Assembly: GCA_002104935.1 (NCBI GenBank) | Contig: MCGT01000004.1 | Location: forward strand, 744,001 to 808,000 | Direction: 5' to 3' | DNA: 64,000 bases | Source: Hesseltinella vesiculosa | Taxonomy: Eukaryota; Mucoromycota; Mucoromycetes; Mucorales; Cunninghamellaceae | Translations under genes and position numbers: made by a program | Shown: piece by piece, positions 57,485-64,000 of the stretch | Position numbering within the stretch: position 1 is the stretch's first letter | Layout of the letters: every line of letters starts with the position of its first letter | Notes under the pieces: generated by a model | Told to the model about the DNA's origin: nothing | What the model saw: only the letters and a program-made list of their open reading frames with translations | Database searches by the model: none

Positions 57485-58325
57485 ATGGGTCCTTCAGCAC
57501 TCAATCAAGAGGCATTGCAAATCCTCGAGGAAGAAGGCAAGTAGAGATCACCAGCGAGGCTCAAAAGAGTGACTGATCTCCTGTGTATAAACAGGCCATA
57601 AAGCAGTTGAATTCATCAACCAGCAAGTGAGATTTGAATGCAATGCCATCCGAGCACAAGCCAAGATACAAGCCAATCAATATGTCACGCATGTTCGAAA
57701 AATGACGATGCGTGATTTTATGTTCAAATACAATGCTGATACCCAATCGATCCTTTTGGAACAAGCCGACCAAAGAAAGCAACAGGGCGTCCTTGGCATA
57801 CATCAGAAACGGTAGGGCCCACAGCATGTTATTCTCGTTGTTGGTCTGTCGTTTTACTAAAACACCGTTTTCTTTTCTCTCTCTCGCTCACTTTAGAACC
57901 ACAGACGAAGTCGACACAGTAAGTGCCTTGCCCCTTTTTATTCGTGCCCCAGTTGCTCACCATTGTTCCCCCCTCTCCTCCACCAGTATACCCCTTTACG
58001 AGCCAGTCCAGAGCCAAAGACGAAGAAGAAGAGAAGAAGCACAATTGTCCGGTTGGATAGCCTGAACGACCCAGCGAGTATGCAACAGGAAGAGCTTTTA
58101 TACCCCGAGCCACCACTCCTCCTTCACCTCCGTCGCCCTGGATACCCCATTCTCACGATTCAACTAGACAAGACCCAAGTACCGACGGAAGACGACCAAT
58201 ACCTTTTTGAGCATTCGGACGAACGATGGGGCGGTCTGGATCACAAGCAACGAGGCGTGGTGGCAGAGCAGCTTGTTGCCCTGAGGGATCAGTTGGACGA
58301 ATACATTGATTTCGTTTCGAAATAA
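57485..58325 (+). CDS. Small protein of unknown function, helical N-terminal half
   Basis: Exons 57485-57536, 57595-57811, 57897-57918 (22 nt) and 57987-58325 close in phase to 209 residues. The first intron must use a GC donor (G|GCAAGT) to keep the frame. The N-terminal half is a continuous amphipathic helix ('HKAVEFINQQVRFECNAIRA', 'QANQYVTHVRKMTMRDFMFK', 'TQSILLEQADQRKQQG'). A basic stretch 'PKTKKKRRSTIVR' follows, probably a nuclear-localisation signal. The C-terminal half ('LLHLRRPGYPILTIQLDKTQ', 'DQLDEYIDFVSK') looks folded. I do not recognise the family. A subunit of a nuclear complex is a guess from its size and NLS. Confidence 0.6.
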
Positions 58326-58583
58326 ATAGCAATGGCTCAAAAGGAATGTGGTTAAGGAGTCAAGTCAATCCATCCAATTGGGTTGGCTCATGCAAGGGGC
58401 TCTTCATTGGATAAAAAAAAGGAGGCCACACGACGGCTACTCACCTCTTTTTTTAGTGTCTCAGCCGTTGCCATTTTGTTGTTCATTTCATTTCATTTTC
58501 TTTTTTTTTTCTTTTTCTTTTTGGGTAATGGACTTACCCCTTTTTTCTTTTCTCTTTCCATTTTTTGCATTGGACCTTCCAGG

Positions 58584-59783
58584 ATGACGAGCCCATTGGC
58601 CAGCAGGGACGATGTTTTATTACTACGGTGTGAGCTTGGCTACGTGCGCGACCAAGTGCTGAAAAAGGATCAGCAGCTCCAGCAGCAGCAAATGGACATG
58701 GAGCAGCTCAATCAAAAGTATGTGGCAGCTCTGGACCAAGTCGCCAACATCCAACACGAAAAGGACATGGCCGAAAAGGAACTGGAAGAGCTGTCGGTGC
58801 GACTGTTCGAGCAGGCAAACGCCATGGTCGCTCAAGAGCGACGTCACGTGTGCCAGCTGCAAACCCACAATGACCAACTCCAGCAAGAATTGATTGGTAT
58901 CCGTTTACCAACATCGACTGACAACGCCAAGATGCGCACCCATCACGCCTCCTGGTCACCACCTTCACCTCCCACCCCGTCCTCGACGAGTCTGGTGTGG
59001 ACCCGCCCGTGGTTGCTGGCGGCCGACTTTGACCATTTTGCCCAGGCCTTGCGCCAAGCCCAAGAGCCATTGGACACCCTCCTTATGCAGCACAAGCATC
59101 TGCCGTTCATGAAACAGTGTCTGATGAGCGACGTCGAGCCCTGCCTGACGCTTGGCCAGAACGGACGTTGGATGAAGAAAATGACAGAGACCTTGATGAA
59201 GCGCCCCTATACCCCAGAGCCCATCACGCTGGAGGAGCTTCGACAACGCCAGACGAATATCACCCTTACCCCTCCTCGCTCGACCTCCTCCATGCCCCCC
59301 TCCCCTTCTCGTTGGCAACAGCGTGTGTTGGATTTTATTGACGACCATCGACCCCGCTGGCATGACCAGGGCTATGCCTTGCCGCCCTCCCCCACCCCTT
59401 CCGCCTTGGCCGGCCTCACCTGTGCAGGCTGTGGTCGTCCGCTCCTGGCCGACCAACATCACTACCGTTGGAAATGGGAAATTGGCAAGTTGGCTCTCCT
59501 GTATGGGCTGGACGAGGATTGGCTCGTGCTGGATGCATCCTGTTGTGAACGACTCCGGGCCGTTGGCTCCTTTTTCCATTTTTTACGCCAATTGGTCTGC
59601 GCCTCCTCCTCCTCCCTGCCTATCGATCTTCTTGCTTCTCGCTCGCCACTGTATGTAGAGATGCTCCAATTAAGGATGGCCATGGTCTATGCTCGTCTCG
59701 GCCTGGGGTCCTCCGCAACCACGCAAATTCAACTCCCGCCCTCCGCCGATCATGCTCGCCGTGTCTCTTGTCAGCAATTCTGA
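58584..59783 (+). CDS. Sec2-type Rab-GEF paralogue 2 (shorter)
   Basis: A single-exon frame of about 399 residues. The ATG at 58584 follows directly on a T-rich tract ending CAG, so a short upstream coding exon cannot be excluded. The GEF helix reads 'LNQKYVAALDQVANIQHEKD', then 'MAEKELEELSVRLFEQANAM' and 'VAQERRHV', close to paralogue 1. Further matches are 'KHLPFMKQCLMSDVEPCLTL', 'CAGCGRPLLADQHHYRWKWE' and 'ASCCERLRAVGSFFHFLRQL', with 'LQLRMAMVYARLG' near the end. It lacks the N-terminal Cys-rich segment and the long acidic tail of paralogue 1. The GEF core is intact, so it is probably active on a Rab. The two copies stand in divergent orientation about 2.7 kb apart. Confidence 0.85.
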   Translation: MTSPLASRDDVLLLRCELGYVRDQVLKKDQQLQQQQMDMEQLNQKYVAALDQVANIQHEKDMAEKELEELSVRLFEQANAMVAQERRHVCQLQTHNDQLQQELIGIRLPTSTDNAKMRTHHASWSPPSPPTPSSTSLVWTRPWLLAADFDHFAQALRQAQEPLDTLLMQHKHLPFMKQCLMSDVEPCLTLGQNGRWMKKMTETLMKRPYTPEPITLEELRQRQTNITLTPPRSTSSMPPSPSRWQQRVLDFIDDHRPRWHDQGYALPPSPTPSALAGLTCAGCGRPLLADQHHYRWKWEIGKLALLYGLDEDWLVLDASCCERLRAVGSFFHFLRQLVCASSSSLPIDLLASRSPLYVEMLQLRMAMVYARLGLGSSATTQIQLPPSADHARRVSCQQF

Positions 59784-60021
59784 AGTTGTGCCTCCTCATC
59801 CAAACCCTTTTTATTAATCCTGTGAGAGACCTGCAACAACGTAGCGGAAAAGGAATTAAAGTTTCAACTGCTTTTTGACATGGACAAGTTAAAAAAAGTG
59901 GGACCCGGCCATTGGATCGGTTGACAACCTTTTATTTTCCTCTTTCTTCTTGGTGGTCGAGCTTTTACTGCCTTTTTTTTATTTTAATTCTTTCATTTTC
60001 TCCCTGGTTTCTTTCGATGAA

Positions 60022-62348
60022 ATGCAGGATGGTTATGAAACGACAAAGAGAATGAGAATGACGCTTGCGTGCGAGCGGTGCAGGTAGGGCGTATTTTTAT
60101 TAAAAAAAAGCAGGCTGATCAGAATAGTGTTTAGGTCCAAAAAAGGTAGGTCCTTTGTCTTTTCACTGGATGCTAAAAAAAAAGCTTCCTAGTCAAATGC
60201 GACTTTGCTCATCCTTGTTGCGCTCGATGCCATAGTCTCAAAGGTAAGTAAGTATGCCAACAACGCGCTGATCCCCTGTTCACTTTTGTGACTTGCCCCC
60301 TAGTGCCATGTTCCTATGCTGGCTCATCCACCCAAATCGATATTTACAAGCTGCAGCATCTAGCAGACAGTAGCGATCACATCCACCAAAAGGTGGATGC
60401 GCTGGAGCAGCGAATGGAAGCAATGCAGTCTAGTTTGCAGGCCTTGCTGCATCACCTTCAGCCGGCCAGCCACTCATCCTCTTCTGAAGGCGTACGCATC
60501 AGGCCATTGACAAGGAAAGACGATTCTCCATTGGCCTCGTCGCCAACGTCTTGCACCATTCAGCCAGCGTCGCCTTCCCATTCTCCATCGTCGGCGAGTC
60601 CAATCAAGCGCCGTCTGCCAGCGGCATGGGACGACCCGATCGTCTTGACCAAAGGCCATCCGCTTTACCAGTCCAAGGGGGCTTTTTTCCCGTTGTACAG
60701 CGCCTGGGAATCTTCGTGCACCCACACACAGCAACGGGCTTCGACCGACAACGACACGCCGTCGGCCCGACCGCCTTCCTTACCGTTGCCGCTGCTCAAT
60801 CGGCTGCTCCACCATTATGCTGAATGCTTCCTGTGTTTTCCTCTGCCGGATATCGAGAGGTTTCTCTCCGACTGCCGCGTCACATTGGCTCAGCAAGACC
60901 AACAGGTGGGTGATGAACGGCTGCTGCTGGTGTATGCCCTGCTTGCGTGGTCGTCCAGACATGCGGCCATCTACCACGGCCTGTTTCAAGGCCAGGATCC
61001 CAACACGGTGGGCGAGCCTTATTTTGTCGCGGCGAACCACCACCTGGCCCGATGCTTCCTCCATCCTACCTTTGGCACAGTTCATGGCTTGCTGCTGATG
61101 TACATTTATAGCATTGGCAAGACGGGGCCGAGCCGCTTGGAAGCCAGTCGTGCAGCCTATGTGTACCTGGGCCTGGCCATCCGCATGAGTATGGACCTGG
61201 GCCTGCACCAACCCTCGCCCGTCTTGGAGACTAGCCAGCAACTGGAAAAGCGCCGCCGCCTGTATGCAGCCATCGAATTCATGGAGACCTTGTGTGGCAC
61301 CCACTCGGAGAAACCGATGATGCTGCCGACCAGCGACATTGTCACCATTGGCGCCCCCACGCCGATGGCGCACGAGACGGGCGAGCACCGTTACCGCGTG
61401 GAATTCACGATCCATCGACATGAAATCAGCCAGATCGAACGGCGCATCCGAGCGACCCTGCTGCCCTCGACGCGGCCGCTCCACCTGGCCACCATCACCA
61501 CCTTTGAGCAGAAAATCAAGCAATGGTACCAAGCGCTGCCGGCCTATTTCCAGTACCAACCCGACGCCCGCCGTTCCTGGCAATCCTCGTCCTTTCGGGA
61601 ACAAGCCTGTCTGAAGCTCACGTTTGAATACCACTCGCTGCTGTGTCAGCTGTATTCGTTGTTCTTGCCTCGTGCCGACGTCCATCCGCCCCAGAAACCG
61701 CAGCTCTCGTTTATTGCCCTGCTGTCGCTCCGGATCTGCGTGGATGCAGCGGATGCGATGACGGAGCTGCTTGGCTGCTGGTCACAGCTGCAGCAGCCGT
61801 GGTGCCATTTCACCTTGGGCACCCTTGTCATGGCATGTGCGGTGTACAGCAACTACCAACTGCATGACGCCTCGGTCAAGACGGTGGCGGCCACCAAAGA
61901 AAAACTGCTGACCATCCGCCACTTTTTGCAGTCGTCGCCCATCCAGCACCACAAGCATGTGAAGGCCTTGATGGATCGCATCCACCAAGATATCCAGTCT
62001 TCACAGCCATCTGCCCAAACGCCAACTGTGCTGGACCCTGTCTGCCATGAGCGACGGGCCGAGAACAAATCGCCGGTGATGCTCGGCCTTTCCACGACTC
62101 CGCCGCCTTGGCCACCGCATCCGCCGTTGTTTGAGGACGACCAGCTGCCTGGACCTTGCTTGATGGCTGACCAGCCTCTGGCCCCGGCCTTGGAGGCTAA
62201 TTTCCCGCTGTGGACCTGGTTCATGCCAAGCCAACCACCGCCGGATCTCACGACGCCGATGGATTTGGTCGACTGGCCCTTCCATGCCATTGCTGATTTT
62301 GTTTACACCCCGAATTTGAAGGCTCGGACCCAGGCACCGTCCTTGTGA
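60022..62348 (+). CDS. Zn2Cys6 transcription factor with fungal-specific regulatory domain
   Basis: Exons 60022-60083, 60135-60145 (11 nt), 60193-60243 and 60304-62348 close in phase to 722 residues. The start 'MQDGYETTKRMRMTLACERC' was preferred over a later ATG because it adds the usual basic residues before the cluster. The binuclear zinc cluster is rebuilt over all four exons: 'CERCRSKKVKC', 'DFAHPC', 'CARCHSLKVPC'. The spacing is C-x2-C-x6-C-x6-C-x2-C-x6-C, as in Gal4. A short coiled coil follows ('HIHQKVDALEQRMEAMQSSL'). The middle region ('LLHHYAECFLCFPLPDIERF', 'SRAAYVYLGLAIRMSMDLGL', 'RRRLYAAIEFMETLCGTHSE') is the fungal_trans regulatory domain. The target pathway is unknown. Confidence 0.94.
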
Positions 62349-63055
62349 AAGCGTGTGCCATGATGATTTTTCCTACGGTTGACTAAAGCGTCTTTCTTTT
62401 CCATGCGGGTGTCATATGAGGGAAAGGGGTTTTTGAGAGGTTGTGGAACAAGGCTGCCAATGGCTTTCTTCCTGCAACCTTTTTTTGGTGTTGCACCAGT
62501 TTTTATTTTATTTTTTTTCCTTTGTGCCGAAAGGGGAGACAGTGTGAAATATTGCGCAGTTCTCACCCAAGGCTCCCTCGAATTTATTTTAGCCTCGGAT
62601 TTTTTCTTTTGACTGGAGCACATGATCCAAGCAATTGTTTCAAAGCCATTTTCCAACAATGGACCCGGAGGCGATCTTTTTTTTTTTTTTTTTCTTGGCA
62701 ACCCGAAAAATTTCGCTCAAAATTTTCTGCGAGTAAAAATTTTCTCTTGTTTAAATAAACCGGGTGCGTCCGTGTTCTTTCATGAAAGGAAAAGTCAAGA
62801 AATTTATTGAATTTCGTAAAAGAAAAAAAAAAATTAAAATGGTGTGAATTTTTTTATTGCAAATGGGTAGGTGGGGATGACGCCATTTGAAACCCAAAAA
62901 TAAGGAGAAAAATATGCTGCGGGAAGGAGACGAGAAAGGGATATATTTTATAAAAAAAAATATTTACAACAATGAAAGAACAAACATGAGGGGAACAGAG
63001 AAATAAAAGAGAGATGGGGGAGACGCAAAAGAAAGGATATACAGGGGGAATAAGA
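62349..63055. other. Convergent 3' spacer between Zn2Cys6 and GATA genes
   Basis: Long A/T-rich stretch with several T- and A-runs. It carries no gene; '3' ends of the two convergent genes fall here. Confidence 0.45.
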
Positions 63056-63058
63056 CGG

Positions 63059-63934
63059 CTATTTCTTGGATTTCTTGCTTGCTCTAGAAGGTCGAGAACG
63101 TTTGGTCAAGGAGGCAGGTCCACGGTTTCGCTTTTTGATGACATCTGTTTTCAGGCTCAAGGGTCGAATGGTGCCATGAAGTTTGAAAAAGAGACCGCAT
63201 GCATTGCACAGAGGAGCGCCATTGGCATCACGGCGCCAGAGGGGAGTGGTGGCGGTGGCACAATTGGTGCAATGGACAGTGTCAGTGGTGTCGATCGGGT
63301 CATGGTGAGATGGTCGTTTTCTGTTGGCAGGCTTTCGAGTGGCCAACTTTTGTTGTTGTTGACGGGGTGACTCGTTAGGGAGGTGATGAGGGCGCACGTG
63401 CTGCTGCGTCATGGACCAATCTGGATCCAGATTTTCATCATCATCTGGTTCTTCCTCGTCGCTGCTGGCTTCGTCGGAGTTGAAGGCTGGGCTGGTTCTT
63501 GTGTGGATGGTGGGTAAGTCTTCTTGGTCCACTTCTTGCGCTTCCACCTCCTTTTCATCGTTGTCGTCCTCCAAGAACCAAGGCGAATGCGGGTCCTGTG
63601 GTGATTGGTCAAGGACGACGGGAAGCGTAGGCTCGTGTTTCCACAGGCTGGTGCTGTAATCCATCGGCGTCAGCATGTCTTCCAGGTCGTCATACAGCGA
63701 TTGGAAAGGAGGGATGAAGGACGAGGTCGGCTGGTGATCCCATTCTTCTGACATCGTTGGCGTTAACAGCACGGCGTCGGCATCGCCAATGACGCTGTTG
63801 TTCGTGCTGGTGGTGTAGCTGGAAGTGGGAGGGGACGGTTCATGGTGGAGAAGGGACGAGGTGTCCATGCCCAGGGTTTCCCAGTCAAAGTAAGCGTCGC
63901 CCCCTATTTGGGCTGAAGTGTACAAGAGTGACAT
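63059..63934 (-). CDS. AreA-type GATA transcription factor, single finger
   Basis: Single exon of 291 residues. The N-terminal 200 residues are acidic and rich in Ser, Pro and Asp (e.g. '[20 protein letters not shown]'), as in an activation domain. Near the C-terminus lies one GATA finger '[20 protein letters not shown]' closed by '[13 protein letters not shown]'. The fungal nitrogen-type extension '[17 protein letters not shown]' and a Lys/Arg-rich end follow. The finger is almost the AreA/Nit2 pattern. Unlike the gene at 3.2-5.0 kb it lacks the N-terminal DUF1752 segment and a second finger. It probably binds HGATAR sites; the regulated process (nitrogen, light or other) cannot be told from sequence. 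Confidence 0.93.
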   Translation of the reverse strand: MSLLYTSAQIGGDAYFDWETLGMDTSSLLHHEPSPPTSSYTTSTNNSVIGDADAVLLTPTMSEEWDHQPTSSFIPPFQSLYDDLEDMLTPMDYSTSLWKHEPTLPVVLDQSPQDPHSPWFLEDDNDEKEVEAQEVDQEDLPTIHTRTSPAFNSDEASSDEEEPDDDENLDPDWSMTQQHVRPHHLPNESPRQQQQKLATRKPANRKRPSHHDPIDTTDTVHCTNCATATTPLWRRDANGAPLCNACGLFFKLHGTIRPLSLKTDVIKKRNRGPASLTKRSRPSRASKKSKK

Positions 63935-64000
63935 CGGTTGAAAGAAAAAGAATGACGAGAGAGAAAAACATAAAAAAAAAAAGGGCTCTTTTTATTTTTA

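Noticed and set aside
60780..61685. 301-codon frame antisense to the Zn2Cys6 gene
   Set aside because: Shadow of the sense fungal_trans domain; no independent support.
1..64000. CRISPR arrays, prokaryotic operons, viral or toxin genes, rRNA
   Set aside because: None seen; no regularly spaced repeats, no phage or viral protein signatures, and all recognised genes are eukaryotic.

Overview
The window is nuclear DNA of a filamentous fungus. Genes are dense and cut by many short introns (about 50-90 bp). AreA-type GATA factors, a Zn2Cys6 factor, Sec2, Cho2 and a MOT1 transporter are all fungal types. Homopolymer A/T tracts fill introns and spacers, and the GATA and Sec2 families are expanded. 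Together these suggest an early-diverging (Mucoromycota-like) lineage, but that placement is an inference; no rRNA is present to test it. I recognise 24 protein-coding genes, two of them weak, one tRNA gene and one dispersed repeat family.

Layout. 0-5 kb (all minus): a 3'-truncated exonuclease-fold/RRM/RanBP2-finger protein, a UIM-like protein, and a two-finger GATA factor. 5-16.4 kb: sparse, with a doubtful 55-aa ORF, a seven-exon TLC-domain membrane protein (minus) and a two-finger C2H2 factor (plus), then 4.6 kb without genes. 16.4-28.8 kb: glucose-6-phosphate dehydrogenase, an acidic coiled-coil protein, SWC4/DMAP1, a Sec39-type protein divergent from SWC4, and cytosolic valyl-tRNA synthetase. 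28.8-31.8 kb: tRNA-Thr(UGU) and a repeat copy. 31.8-43.4 kb (all minus): PI4P 5-kinase, PE N-methyltransferase (CHO2), a SAM methyltransferase and a PH-domain protein. 45-52 kb: an AIG1/GIMAP-like GTPase, an SPX phosphate transporter, and a MOT1 molybdate transporter tail-to-tail with it. 52-60 kb: an LRR protein, two Sec2-type Rab-GEF paralogues, a DUF1772 protein and a small unknown. 60-64 kb: a Zn2Cys6 regulator and a second AreA-type GATA factor.

The genes do not form one pathway. Loose themes are membrane lipid and vesicle traffic (PIP5K, CHO2, two Sec2, Sec39, TLC, PH), oxyanion uptake (phosphate, molybdate) and transcriptional control. The most unusual signals are in gene structure and decay. 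Four introns seem to need GC-AG splice sites, and there are very small exons of 11, 13, 19, 22 and 25 nt. The DEDD exonuclease domain has lost several catalytic residues, and a degenerate repeat family has at least four copies. I did not find a clearly new multi-gene system.

Coordinates of spliced genes give the span from start codon to stop codon. Exon limits were chosen by eye from splice signals and reading-frame continuity.
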